A DNA stretch of 64,000 nucleotides from Bacteroidetes bacterium 46-16 (GCA_001897835.1 MKUN01000029.1:124001-188000); one strand, 5' to 3'; positions 43,829 through 53,832 are shown, counted from the stretch's first letter. A program made the numbers and translations. The notes: generated from the letters alone by a model not told the origin.

Positions 43829-45886
43829 ATGAAAAAGAATATAAACAAACCGGCAACGGACCAGAAAATTAGTGTTAACGAAGCAGCTATAGACCCTCAT
43901 CTTGAGGGCGGCACTATTAAAAAGGATGCCAATCAATCGCATGATGATCATGGTATCTTCGGAAAGAATACCGAACTGATTTTCAGTCTCATTTGTGGTG
44001 CTTTTCTCGCCATCGGCTTTGGTTTGACTTTTATTGCAGATTTGCCAGCCTGGATAAGTCTGGGCTGCTATTGCATTGCTTATTTTTTTGGAGGATTTTA
44101 TACCACCAAAGAAGCCTTTGAAAGTATTATCAAAGGTCATTTTGAAATTGACTTTTTGATGCTGGTAGCGGCTGTTGGTGCGGCCACCCTGGGCCAATGG
44201 GCAGAAGGTGCATTATTGCTCTTTTTGTTCAGCCTGGGGCATGCTTTAGAACATTATGCAATGAATAAAGCCAGGAAATCCATTGCAGCACTTGCAGAAC
44301 TGGCCCCTAAAACAGCTATTCTGAAAAAGGATGGTGGCGAACAGGAAGTGCCTATTGAACAACTAAAATTAAACGATATAATCATTGTAAAACCGAATAG
44401 CAAAATTTCTGCAGACGGTGCCGTTATTAGGGGAGAAAGCAGTGTAAACCAGGCTCCGATTACGGGGGAAAGTGTGCCGGTAGACAAATCGCCGGTGGAT
44501 GATCCGGAGAAGGATTATAGTGACGATAAAAGCTTAAAACCAGAACATAAAGTTTTTGCGGGAACTATTAACGGAAGCCAGGTACTGGAAGTGAAGGTTA
44601 CCAAATTGGCTGTTGATTCTACGCTTTCCAGGTTGGTTAAACTGGTGAACGATACAGAAGCACAAAAATCATCAACACAATTATTTACAGATAAGCTTCA
44701 AAAATATTACGTTCCTGCTGTATTGGCGCTGGTTGTGATTTTGTTGTTTGCTTTTGTGGTAGTGGATGAACCTTTTAGTCAAAGTTTTTATCGGGCGATG
44801 GCCGTGTTGGTTGCAGCAAGTCCCTGTGCGCTGGCGATCTCTACACCCAGTGCCGTTTTAAGCGGAATAGCCAGAGCGGCTAAAGGCGGCGTATTGATAA
44901 AAGGTGGCGGCCCCTTAGAGGAATTGGGTGGACTAACTGCAATTGCATTTGATAAGACCGGTACGCTGACCGAAGGTAACCCTAAATTGACCCATGTAGT
45001 GGGGCTTAATAATGTTTCGAAAGATGAAGTCTTAGAGTTGGCTGTAGCTGTTGAAAAGTTAAGCGACCATCCACTGGCTTCCGCTATTGTAAAAGGAGGA
45101 ATAGACAAACTAAAAAAAGATATTCCTTCCGCTCAAAACCTGGAGGCAGTTACCGGCCATGGTGTTAAAGCGGAAGTGAACGGTACTAAAATCATCATTG
45201 GAAATCAGAAATTATTTAAAAACATTTCCCAGCCTATTATCAAGCAGGTCAATAAGCTGGAAAAAGAAGGTAATACAACGATGATTGTCCAACGGGATGA
45301 TCAGGTGATTGGTCTGATTGCCTTAATGGATGTTCCGAGGAAAGAAGCAGCCGGCACGTTAAAAGAACTACAGTTATTGGGCATTAAGCGGATGATTATG
45401 CTGACGGGAGATAATCAGGAAGTAGCAGAAGCAGTTGCTAAGCAAATTGGGATTACCGATGCCTGGGGCAGCTTACTGCCTGATCAGAAGGTAAAATCAA
45501 TCGAAGATCTCACCGTTAATAATGGCAAGGTCGCGATGGTGGGCGATGGCGTAAATGATGCTCCCGCAATGGCTAAAAGCACAGTGGGTATTGCTATGGG
45601 TGCTGCCGGATCTGATGTTGCGTTAGAAACAGCCGATATTGCACTAATGGCCGATAAATTAAACAACTTACCCTTTGCCATCGGTTTAAGCAGAAAATCA
45701 CGGAAGATTATCAAGCAAAATTTGTGGATCAGCCTGGGCATGGTTGCAATCCTCATTCCGCTTACAGTCTTAGGGATAACAGGAATTGGCCCTGCTGTAA
45801 TAGGGCATGAAGGTTCTACTTTAATAGTGGTCTTTAACGGGCTGCGGTTATTGGCATACAAACAAAAGCAAACGGGTATGAATTGA
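43829..45886 (+). CDS. Second P1B-4-type heavy-metal ATPase
   Basis: A 685-residue exporter close in design to that at 33467 but with a longer cytosolic N-terminus (about 50 residues with SHDDHG) and an acidic insert in the actuator region (DDPEKDYSDDK near residue 230). The TM6 motif is SPC with Ser331, and HEGSTL is in the last helix, so it belongs to P1B-4 (Co, Zn, Cd). Catalytic Asp375 is in DKTGTLTEGNP; TGDNQEVA and GDGVNDAP follow. It is placed between the two fusion-pump cassettes, in line with a joint export route: ATPase to periplasm, RND to outside. Confidence 0.92.
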   Translation: MKKNINKPATDQKISVNEAAIDPHLEGGTIKKDANQSHDDHGIFGKNTELIFSLICGAFLAIGFGLTFIADLPAWISLGCYCIAYFFGGFYTTKEAFESIIKGHFEIDFLMLVAAVGAATLGQWAEGALLLFLFSLGHALEHYAMNKARKSIAALAELAPKTAILKKDGGEQEVPIEQLKLNDIIIVKPNSKISADGAVIRGESSVNQAPITGESVPVDKSPVDDPEKDYSDDKSLKPEHKVFAGTINGSQVLEVKVTKLAVDSTLSRLVKLVNDTEAQKSSTQLFTDKLQKYYVPAVLALVVILLFAFVVVDEPFSQSFYRAMAVLVAASPCALAISTPSAVLSGIARAAKGGVLIKGGGPLEELGGLTAIAFDKTGTLTEGNPKLTHVVGLNNVSKDEVLELAVAVEKLSDHPLASAIVKGGIDKLKKDIPSAQNLEAVTGHGVKAEVNGTKIIIGNQKLFKNISQPIIKQVNKLEKEGNTTMIVQRDDQVIGLIALMDVPRKEAAGTLKELQLLGIKRMIMLTGDNQEVAEAVAKQIGITDAWGSLLPDQKVKSIEDLTVNNGKVAMVGDGVNDAPAMAKSTVGIAMGAAGSDVALETADIALMADKLNNLPFAIGLSRKSRKIIKQNLWISLGMVAILIPLTVLGITGIGPAVIGHEGSTLIVVFNGLRLLAYKQKQTGMN

Positions 45887-45939
45887 CATTATTTTTATAT
45901 CATGGCCAAAAAGGGAGACGAATTTCAAAAAATTATTGT

Positions 45940-45958
45940 ATAACTTATTCAAAGTTAT
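45940..45958 (+). terminator. Hairpin downstream of second P1B-4 ATPase
   Basis: ATAACTT / AAGTTAT with a 5-base loop, 54 bases after the stop codon and followed by CGCATTTTTCG. A plausible weak terminator. Confidence 0.4.
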
Positions 45959-46023
45959 CGCATTTTTCGAAATTTAATAGCTATTTTAGCACCTAATTTG
46001 GCAAATTCTGTGTTTGTAATCGA

Positions 46024-46419
46024 ATGAAAATAATCAGACATATCGCATTTCTTTTATCACTGATGGTAATGATGGGGCATGATATTGTCCCTCACATTCA
46101 TATGGATGATGATCATACGCCTGCGCAGTCTGCTTCATTACCATCTCCCCCAAATACTGCGTTAGCCAACATAGAGAACGCCTTTTCTTATTTTCAGCAT
46201 AGCTCAGCTGAGAGAAATTTAGTTTATTTAGGTGCTTCTGAAAAGAAGGCTGGTTTTGAGCTTAAAGTATTAAACGATTTTACTGCCTTTCTAAGCACCG
46301 TTGATTACCCGCTTATCTGGTACGCCAACTATAAAAAGCAGCGGTTTTGGGATAATGCGAATATACCACCGAGTTATAAGCCAAGCTCATCCTTCCTTAG
46401 AGGCCCCCCTTCCTGTTAA
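46024..46419 (+). CDS. Small secreted His-containing protein with C-terminal PP motif
   Basis: A 131-residue protein with a hydrophobic N-terminus (about 5-18), an early metal-like motif HDIVPHIHMDDDH (about residues 19-31), and a C-terminal FLRGPPSC. The combination of secretion, N-terminal His cluster and late PP-motif parallels the proteins at 149, 3259 and 37403. It precedes the second CzcA-TolC cassette, 222 bases away; that gap shows no further gene. The family is not recognised with confidence. Function is unknown, and a periplasmic metal-binding role is inference. Confidence 0.55.
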   Translation: MKIIRHIAFLLSLMVMMGHDIVPHIHMDDDHTPAQSASLPSPPNTALANIENAFSYFQHSSAERNLVYLGASEKKAGFELKVLNDFTAFLSTVDYPLIWYANYKKQRFWDNANIPPSYKPSSSFLRGPPSC

Positions 46420-46641
46420 TTCTTCTCGTAATTTTTAATGCCTGTTTAGGTGTAGGATTTTTATCCCCACATCTTTAATTGATCTATGCACTTTTCAGAC
46501 ATTCAAAGTTCCCTCGCATTAAATATTTCTTAAGGTAACCTGTATCCATCATTAGCCACATGGGCTAGCAGTGATGTGTTACACAGCCCCCTGAAATCTG
46601 CTGTCGATACCTTTTTATGGCTTTTAACTTTATAATTACTA

Positions 46642-49600
46642 ATGTTAGATAAAATCATTCAATTTTCGATAAAGAATAAACTTCTTATCGGACTATTTAC
46701 CCTCGCTTTAATCGGTTGGGGTACGTACTCTTTAACAAAACTCCCCATAGATGCCGTTCCTGACATTACCGATAATCAGGTAATGATAATCACTGTATCG
46801 CCAACTTTGGCGGCTCAGGAAGTGGAGCAATTGGTCACCTTTCCAGTTGAGCAGACAATGGTAAGCATTCCTGGAATTAAGGACATGCGTTCTTTTTCCC
46901 GTTTTGGGCTCTCAATAGTTACCGTCGTTTTTGAAGAAAATGTGGACCTATACTGGGGCAGGCAGCAGGTTCAGGAACGGCTTACACTTGCGGAAAAAGA
47001 CATTCCTGAAGGCGTTGGAAAACCGGAAATGGCCCCGGTTACAACGGGCCTTGGCGAAATTTACCAGTATGTGGTACACCCTGAAAAGGGGTATGAAAAT
47101 AAATACGATGCTACGGAGCTACGAACCATGCAAGACTGGATTATCAAACGCCAGTTATTAGGCACCCCGGGGGTAGCCGAAGTAAGCGGCTTCGGAGGAT
47201 TTGTCAAGCAGTATGAAATTGCCATTGATCCCGATAAGCTCAGAAGCATGGGAGTTACTATAACGGATATTTTTACTGCACTCCAAAAGAACAATCAGAA
47301 TACAGGAGGCGCATATATTGATAAGAACCCTAACGCTTACTTCATCCGCAGCGAGGGTTTGGTTAAAAACCTCGATGAAATAAACAAGATTGTTGTCAAG
47401 GCCAATGATAACGGAACTCCTGTACTCATTCGCGATGTAGCAAAAGTTCAGTTTGGTCATGGCGTCCGTTATGGAGCGGCTACACGTAACGGAGAAGGCG
47501 AAGTGGTTACAGGGATTGTGATGATGTTAAAGGGCGCCAATTCTTCGGAAGTTATCACCAACGTAAAAGAAAAGATCGAGCAAATTAAAAAGACATTGCC
47601 GGAAGGCGTTACGATAGAACCTTATCTCGACAGGAAGAAGTTGGTGGACAGTGCCATTGCCACGGTAACTAAAAACTTAGCAGAAGGTGCCTTAATTGTT
47701 ATTTTCGTCCTTATTTTATTCCTTGGGAATTTACGCGGCGGCCTGGTGGTAGCTTCTGTGATCCCGCTTTCGATGTTGTTCGCTGTGGCCATGATGAACC
47801 TTTTCGGCGTATCAGGCAACCTGATGAGTCTCGGCGCTATAGATTTCGGGTTGATAGTAGACGGAGCGGTTATTATTGTAGAAGCAGTCATGCACAGAAT
47901 TACCGCGAGCAAATCCCATCATCCTGGATTAACTAAGTTATCATCCGCTCAAATGGATGCAGAAGTCCGGGAGTCGGCAGGAAAAATGATGAGTTCTGCT
48001 GCATTTGGTCAAATTATCATTCTTATAGTGTATCTGCCGCTCTGGGCATTGGTCGGTGTAGAAGGTAAGATGTTTAAACCAATGGCTCAAACAGTGTCCT
48101 TTGCCATCTTAGGTGCATTTTTACTGTCCCTTACTTATGTTCCAATGATGTCGGCACTTGGACTAAGCCGAAAAACGACCCATAAGCGCAATTTCTCAGA
48201 TAAGATGATGGATTTTTTCCAGCGTGTTTACCGGCCGGTTATCGAAACTGCTATTCATAAAAAACTACTGGTAGTAACCATCGCTGTCGTCCTATTTGTC
48301 GTTACACTAATCACTTTCTCCCGTATGGGCGGAGAATTTATTCCACAACTGGATGAAGGTGATTTCGCCGTAGAAACCAGAGTCCCCGTAGGAAGCTCTA
48401 TTCAGCAAATGATAGATGTTTCGCAAAAAGCGCAGACTATCATTCTAAAAAATTATCCTGAAGTACTCCAGGTTGTAAACAAAATAGGATCAGGAGAAAT
48501 TCCTACAGACCCCATGCCAATAGAAGCCGGAGATATGATGGTTATTCTAAAGCCGAAAAAAGAATGGGAAAGTGCAGAAACAAGAGAGGAATTGATACAA
48601 AAAATGCAGCGATCGCTTTCGGTTATTCCAAATGCCACATTCAGCTTTCAGCAGCCTATCCAAATGCGCTTTAATGAACTGCTCACAGGAGCAAAACAGG
48701 ATGTAGTTATCAAAATTTACGGGGAAGACCTCAATATATTGTCAGACCTGGCAAGTGATGTTGGCCAAAAGATAAAATCTGTTGACGGCGTGGAGGATTT
48801 ATACGTCGAGCAGGTAACCGGCTTGCCGCAAATCCAGATCCAATTCAACCGGGACAAGATTGCCCAATATGCCATGAATGTAGAAGACATTAATAATGCT
48901 ATTGAGACTGCCTTCGCAGGTCAATCTGCGGGTTTAGTATATGAAGGCGAACGGCGGTTTGATTTGGTTGTCAGGCTGGACAGTGCTTACCGAACTGACA
49001 TTAGCGATGTAAGTAATTTGTATGTCAGCACCCCTACTGGTCAGCAAATCCCGCTTAGTGAAGTGGCCACGATCTCATATAAACCTGGCCCTGTTCAAAT
49101 CCAAAGGGATAATGCCAAAAGGAGGATTACCATAGGATTTAACGTGAGGAACCGCGATGTTCAAAGCATTGTAAATGATATACAGGAAATTATCGGGACT
49201 AAAGTTGAATTACCAGCTGGTTATTATGTTACTTACGGCGGACAGTTCCAGAATTTAAAAGAAGCTACGCAGCGATTGGCAATAGCTGTACCCGTTGCCT
49301 TGCTGCTCATACTGCTGTTGCTCTACTTTACATTCGGGTCAGTTAAGCAAAGCTTATTGATTTTCACTGCCATTCCCTTATCGGCCATCGGAGGTGTTTT
49401 TGCTTTGTTGGTAAGAGGCATGCCTTTCAGTATTTCTGCCGGCGTGGGCTTTATCGCATTATTCGGCGTAGCCGTGTTGAATGGCATTGTACTGATAGCT
49501 GAATTTAACCGGCTTGCCAAAGAAGGCGTTGACGATATATACCAACGAGTATTAAAAGGAACCCGTGTACGGCTAAGGCCGGTATTAATGACGGCGACAG

Positions 49601-51042
49601 TGGCCTCATTGGGCTTCCTGCCTATGGCAATTTCTACTACTTCAGGAGCTGAGGTACAACGGCCATTAGCTACGGTCGTTATCGGCGGACTGATTTCCGC
49701 TACCCTGCTAACACTTATCGTATTGCCTGTTCTGTATATCTACTTTACGACAGGTAAAGTCAAACTGAATAAAAAGGTTACTGCCATTACTTCTTTACTG
49801 GTATTTGGAAGCCTTTTGATATCATCTATGCAGGTACGGGCACAGAATACTAATCTACCGCAAGATAGGAAGCTCACTTTGCAGCAAGCGATTGATGAGG
49901 CTTTAAGAAATAACAATAGTATTAAGATCGCCCAGTACCAAGTGGATTTGCAACAATCCTTAAAGCGTGGCGCTGTTACTATTCCGAAAACCGACCTGTC
50001 CTACACCCAAGGGGTAGTAAGCAATCCTACGATACAAGATAACCTGTTAAACGTTACGCAAAGATTAGATTTTCCTACACTTTACAGCAGCCAGTCAAAA
50101 CTTGCAAGTGAAAAAATTGAAAGCAGCAAGCGGTTTAAAGTAATTAAGGAGAATGATCTGATGGCAGATGTAAAAGCTGCCTATCTGCAATACCTCTACG
50201 TCACGGAAAAAAGAAGGCTGTTACTGCATCAGGATAGCATTTATAGCAATTTGGAGAGATCAAGCAATTTACGTTATCAAACAGGCGAGTCGACCAAACT
50301 GGAGAGTGTAACATCTTCAGCTCAATCTATGCAGATAAAAAACAGGATTGAACAGAATGATGCAGATTTGGAAATTGCAAAAAAGCAATTACAAACATTG
50401 CTAAACACAACAGATAATATCAGTGTGGCCGAATCGGAGCTAACTCCAAAAAGTTTAACACTGCCCGACGATAGCAGTGCAGTTGCCAGAAATCCCCTGA
50501 TTCAATACCTGCAACAAGAACTAAATATTAACGAGCAGCAAACAAAAGTTGAACGAAACCGGATGTTACCTGATATTATCCTCGGTTACAGCAGCCAAAC
50601 TTACAAAGGCACTCAAAATATCAATGGAGCCAACCGGACATTTACAGGCAGCGATCGTTTCTCCTTCTACCAGCTTGGTGTGGCCATTCCCATTTTTCCC
50701 GGCGGCTATCGCTCCAGGATAAATGCGGCTAAGATCAATGAAAATATAGCAGAAACACAGATTGCACTGACTAGAACCACACTTCAGGGCGAGTTGCAAA
50801 AACTGGTTCAACAATATTACAAGCTTCAAAATACAATAACTTATTATCAGAAGCAGGCATTGCCGCAAGCAGAGTTGATTATCGACAATTCAGAGAAAGG
50901 TTTTAAAAGCGGTGATTTATCCTACATACAACACTTTCAAAATCTCACGCTTGCGATAAGTATTCAATCTGATTACCTGGATAACCTTTACCAGTACAAC
51001 CAATCAGTAATTGCAATCGAGAGTTTGTTAGGCATTAAATAA
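46642..51042 (+). CDS. Second CzcA/CusA RND pump fused to TolC-type channel
   Basis: A 1466-residue paralogue of the protein at 37975, similar along its whole length. HME RND relay residues Asp401, Asp407 and Glu414 are in GAIDFGLIVDGAVIIVEA. The periplasmic segment DVDLYWGRQQV (here NVDLYWGRQQV) corresponds. A linker with Lys residues, a hydrophobic stretch (AITSLLVFGSLLISSM) and V-R-A at 1065-1067 resembles an internal signal peptide; the TolC half follows (LTLQQAIDEALRNNNSIK). The substrate may differ from that of the first pump. The adaptor starts 24 bases later. Confidence 0.92.
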   Translation: MLDKIIQFSIKNKLLIGLFTLALIGWGTYSLTKLPIDAVPDITDNQVMIITVSPTLAAQEVEQLVTFPVEQTMVSIPGIKDMRSFSRFGLSIVTVVFEENVDLYWGRQQVQERLTLAEKDIPEGVGKPEMAPVTTGLGEIYQYVVHPEKGYENKYDATELRTMQDWIIKRQLLGTPGVAEVSGFGGFVKQYEIAIDPDKLRSMGVTITDIFTALQKNNQNTGGAYIDKNPNAYFIRSEGLVKNLDEINKIVVKANDNGTPVLIRDVAKVQFGHGVRYGAATRNGEGEVVTGIVMMLKGANSSEVITNVKEKIEQIKKTLPEGVTIEPYLDRKKLVDSAIATVTKNLAEGALIVIFVLILFLGNLRGGLVVASVIPLSMLFAVAMMNLFGVSGNLMSLGAIDFGLIVDGAVIIVEAVMHRITASKSHHPGLTKLSSAQMDAEVRESAGKMMSSAAFGQIIILIVYLPLWALVGVEGKMFKPMAQTVSFAILGAFLLSLTYVPMMSALGLSRKTTHKRNFSDKMMDFFQRVYRPVIETAIHKKLLVVTIAVVLFVVTLITFSRMGGEFIPQLDEGDFAVETRVPVGSSIQQMIDVSQKAQTIILKNYPEVLQVVNKIGSGEIPTDPMPIEAGDMMVILKPKKEWESAETREELIQKMQRSLSVIPNATFSFQQPIQMRFNELLTGAKQDVVIKIYGEDLNILSDLASDVGQKIKSVDGVEDLYVEQVTGLPQIQIQFNRDKIAQYAMNVEDINNAIETAFAGQSAGLVYEGERRFDLVVRLDSAYRTDISDVSNLYVSTPTGQQIPLSEVATISYKPGPVQIQRDNAKRRITIGFNVRNRDVQSIVNDIQEIIGTKVELPAGYYVTYGGQFQNLKEATQRLAIAVPVALLLILLLLYFTFGSVKQSLLIFTAIPLSAIGGVFALLVRGMPFSISAGVGFIALFGVAVLNGIVLIAEFNRLAKEGVDDIYQRVLKGTRVRLRPVLMTATVASLGFLPMAISTTSGAEVQRPLATVVIGGLISATLLTLIVLPVLYIYFTTGKVKLNKKVTAITSLLVFGSLLISSMQVRAQNTNLPQDRKLTLQQAIDEALRNNNSIKIAQYQVDLQQSLKRGAVTIPKTDLSYTQGVVSNPTIQDNLLNVTQRLDFPTLYSSQSKLASEKIESSKRFKVIKENDLMADVKAAYLQYLYVTEKRRLLLHQDSIYSNLERSSNLRYQTGESTKLESVTSSAQSMQIKNRIEQNDADLEIAKKQLQTLLNTTDNISVAESELTPKSLTLPDDSSAVARNPLIQYLQQELNINEQQTKVERNRMLPDIILGYSSQTYKGTQNINGANRTFTGSDRFSFYQLGVAIPIFPGGYRSRINAAKINENIAETQIALTRTTLQGELQKLVQQYYKLQNTITYYQKQALPQAELIIDNSEKGFKSGDLSYIQHFQNLTLAISIQSDYLDNLYQYNQSVIAIESLLGIK

Positions 51043-51066
51043 TTACGATATAAAAAATAAATAGCA

Positions 51067-52266
51067 ATGAATTTATCATTTTATAAATCTACCCCGGTCA
51101 TATTAACAGCGATTCTCCTTCTGGCGGCCTGCGGAAATAAAAAAACAGAGGAGAAAAGTACAGATGCAATAGAAGCCACTGCTTCAGCAGATACGACAAC
51201 AGCTACATCAAAGCAGATCACTTTCACTACAGATCAATATCGGCTCGTCGGCATTGAAACCGGTAAGGTTGAAATGCGGAATCTGAGTAATATCATCAAG
51301 CTTAATGGAGTAATTGATGTAGAACCGAAGAGTACCGCCATCGTATCAGCACCATTGGGAGGTTATATCCGGACTGCCGGATTACTGCCCGGACAGGCTG
51401 TAAAGAAGGGCCAGGTTTTAGCCACTATTGAAAACCCTGAATTTATTACTATGCAGCAGGAGTACCTGGAAAGCAAAGGCCGCTTGCAATTTCTGGAACA
51501 GGAATACAACCGGCAGCAGAAATTGAGAGAAGAAGACGTAAATGCGGCCAAAACCTTTCAGCAAGTCGCCTCAGACTATAAAGTAATGCAGGCCCGCATT
51601 AGCGGTCTTGAACAGCAACTTGCTTTAGCCGGTATAAATAAGTCGGCGCTGCAGGCAGGAAAGATAACCCGGACAGCCAATCTGTATGCACCCATCAGCG
51701 GATATATTAAGACCAGCAATGTCACTATTGGCAAGTATGCTACTCCAACTGACGTCCTGTTCGAGATCATCAATAAAAACGATATCCATCTTGCCCTGAA
51801 CGCCTATGAGAAAGATTTGCCAAAGCTTCAGGTAGGTCAGTCCGTCAAATTTTCGCTGGCTAATGAAAACAATTATGGTCGAACTGCAAAGGTGTTCCTA
51901 ATCGGGCAAACGACGGGAGATGACCGGGTTGTGCCTGTTCACTGTCACTTAACGAATAGTGCTAATTCCAGCCTTCTTCCCGGAATGTACATAAAAGCCT
52001 GGATTGAAACAGGGGCTGAAAAGCAGTATGCCATTCCATCGGAAGCATTAGTCCAATTAGAAGGCAAAGACTATTTGATCTTTCAAACAGGGCAGTCTTC
52101 AAACGGATACACATTTCAACTGGAGCAGGTAAAAAAAGGCACCGAACAGGAAGGATATACTGCTGTAACCTTTCCTAAAGGTACAGACACTCAGAAAGTT
52201 GACGTGGTAGTAAAAAATGCCTATGCCATTATATCTGCCTTAAAGAATATGGAAGAATCGGAATAG
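51067..52266 (+). CDS. CzcB/CusB-type adaptor lipoprotein (second cassette)
   Basis: A 399-residue membrane-fusion protein with lipobox LLAAC (Cys about residue 21), an Ala/Thr-rich tether, then the sandwich segment (IVSAPLGGYIRTAGLLPGQA and KKGQVLATIENPE), a coiled-coil hairpin (QQEYLESKGRLQFLEQEYNR) and the returning segment (YAPISGYIKTSNVTIGKYA). It partners the fused pump at 46642 and parallels the adaptor at 42371. A strong terminator hairpin follows its stop. Confidence 0.9.
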   Translation: MNLSFYKSTPVILTAILLLAACGNKKTEEKSTDAIEATASADTTTATSKQITFTTDQYRLVGIETGKVEMRNLSNIIKLNGVIDVEPKSTAIVSAPLGGYIRTAGLLPGQAVKKGQVLATIENPEFITMQQEYLESKGRLQFLEQEYNRQQKLREEDVNAAKTFQQVASDYKVMQARISGLEQQLALAGINKSALQAGKITRTANLYAPISGYIKTSNVTIGKYATPTDVLFEIINKNDIHLALNAYEKDLPKLQVGQSVKFSLANENNYGRTAKVFLIGQTTGDDRVVPVHCHLTNSANSSLLPGMYIKAWIETGAEKQYAIPSEALVQLEGKDYLIFQTGQSSNGYTFQLEQVKKGTEQEGYTAVTFPKGTDTQKVDVVVKNAYAIISALKNMEESE

Positions 52267-52270
52267 ATGA

Positions 52271-52302
52271 AGCAAGGCTGATTGGAAACGGTCAGCCTTG
52301 TT
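52271..52302 (+). terminator. Hairpin terminator after second adaptor
   Basis: CAAGGCTGA / TCAGCCTTG (9 bp, extendable to 11) with a loop of about 10 bases, beginning 5 bases after the stop codon; TTGATTTAGG follows. Good terminator candidate separating the pump cassette from the MFS gene. Confidence 0.65.
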
Positions 52303-52329
52303 GATTTAGGTTTATGCTATGACTAATTT

Positions 52330-53586
52330 ATGCATCATGAAATGGAACTAAAAAAATTATTACACGAATTGTCAGAGCCGTTTCATGCCCTGCGCAATAA
52401 ATTATTTGCTAAGCTTTATCTGGCACAGACCATCAGCTTGTTGGGAGACGCTTTTACATGGGTGGGCCTTGCTTTAATTTCTTACCAGTTTGGCAAAGAT
52501 CGGTCAGCCATAATCTTAGCATCCGCACTAACCCTTCGCGTAGCCGCTTTCATTATATTCTCGCCTTTTGCCGGGGTACTGGCAGACCGTATAGATCGGA
52601 AGAAAATATTGTACATCACGCATTTTTTGCGAATGGGGACCGTTGCCTGCTTCCCTTTTGTTACCGCAGAATGGCAGATTTATGTGCTGGTATTTTTGCT
52701 AAATGTTTTCAACGCTTTTTTTACGCCCACCTACCGAACCGTAATTCCAACAATAGTAGAAAAAAGCCTTTACAGGCAGGCTATAGGTTTGTCCACCGCC
52801 ACCTACCAGCTATTGGGCGTTTTGGGGCCAGGATTAGCCGGAATATTAGCAATATGGCTGGGAGCGAGAGAGATTTTCTTTGTGGATGCGGTGTCGTTTA
52901 TTCTGGCAGGTATTCTAATCCTAACATTTCCAGGCCACTTAATTAAGAAATCCAAAAAAACATCCTCCGATACTAAACCACTTTCTGCCTGGCAGGACGT
53001 TGCTAAAGGCGCAAGATTGTTGTTTTCAAATAAACTCATCCGCTTTGCCTTGTCTATCGAATTTGTATCGGCAATTGCAGGAGCACAAATATTGGTGAAT
53101 ACAGTAGGGCATGTAAAAACCGGATTGCAATTAACGGATAAACATTATGGTATGGTCATGTCGGCTTTTGGCATTGGGGCGGCCATAGCTGCATTCGTTT
53201 CAGGAGCTATCGACAAATCGAAATCAAGAAAGGTATCACTTGTGGCCGGTGCGTTCATTCTTGCCCTGGCTATAAGCGCTGCCAATTACCTGGATTTTTC
53301 ACTTCTTTTAGGGCTGTGGGTATTCGCAGGGTTAGGACAAAGCCTTGCTGAAATACCATCCGAAACACTTATCGGAGAGAATATAGCAGATCAAGAGCAG
53401 GGAAAGGTATATGGTTCACATTTCGCGTTCTCGCACTTATGGTGGGCTATTGCCTATCCAATTGCAGGGTACTTAGGAACTAAATTCCCAAATGATAATT
53501 TTCTCTATGGCGGCATGATGGCAATGGTCCTCCTGCTTATAGCCTATCTGTTTTTCAGGCCTAAACAATCAACCAATACTTCATGA
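52330..53586 (+). CDS. MFS transporter (MFS_3 type)
   Basis: A 418-residue transporter with about 12 helices, different from the one at 23201. It begins LYLAQTISLLGDAFTWVGLA, has motif A GVLADRIDRKK after TM2, and a central NAFFTPTYRTVIPTIV segment, a pattern of the MFS_3 group (EntS- and NreB-like exporters). The first ATG (MHHEME) and the fifth residue Met are both possible starts. It follows the metal pump cassette, so metal or siderophore-like export is possible; the substrate is unknown. Confidence 0.85.
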   Translation: MHHEMELKKLLHELSEPFHALRNKLFAKLYLAQTISLLGDAFTWVGLALISYQFGKDRSAIILASALTLRVAAFIIFSPFAGVLADRIDRKKILYITHFLRMGTVACFPFVTAEWQIYVLVFLLNVFNAFFTPTYRTVIPTIVEKSLYRQAIGLSTATYQLLGVLGPGLAGILAIWLGAREIFFVDAVSFILAGILILTFPGHLIKKSKKTSSDTKPLSAWQDVAKGARLLFSNKLIRFALSIEFVSAIAGAQILVNTVGHVKTGLQLTDKHYGMVMSAFGIGAAIAAFVSGAIDKSKSRKVSLVAGAFILALAISAANYLDFSLLLGLWVFAGLGQSLAEIPSETLIGENIADQEQGKVYGSHFAFSHLWWAIAYPIAGYLGTKFPNDNFLYGGMMAMVLLLIAYLFFRPKQSTNTS

Positions 53587-53637
53587 AATAACAGGCGCTA
53601 AGCAGCAAACCTTAATACGAATTAAAGAGACAATCTA

Positions 53638-53814
53638 ATGAAAAGTAAAAAACCACAATATATACAACAGATTAAAAGGAAGCCTGAATTAGCATCCAAA
53701 AAGGTGTCGATAAGGCGTGTGATTGTTATTATCATCTTGATCGTAGGCTTTGTTGCGCTTCTGTTAGCGACCTATTTCCTTTCTGGGATATCAGTAAATA
53801 CCATACATAAATAG
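53638..53814 (+). CDS. Small single-helix membrane protein
   Basis: A 58-residue protein, with a basic N-terminus (MKSKKPQYIQQIKRKPEL, then KKVSIRR) and one membrane helix (about 28-46, VIVIIILIVGFVALLLATYF). It resembles in layout, not in sequence, the protein at 37789. It lies between the MFS gene (51 bases) and the acetyltransferase (18 bases). No known family; it may be an accessory subunit of the transporter. Confidence 0.55.
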   Translation: MKSKKPQYIQQIKRKPELASKKVSIRRVIVIIILIVGFVALLLATYFLSGISVNTIHK

Positions 53815-53832
53815 TCACTAAAACAAAATTTT

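Noticed and set aside
52458-52946. 162-codon plus-strand frame within the MFS gene
   Set aside because: Overlaps a clear MFS transporter in another frame and has no coherent membrane or domain pattern.
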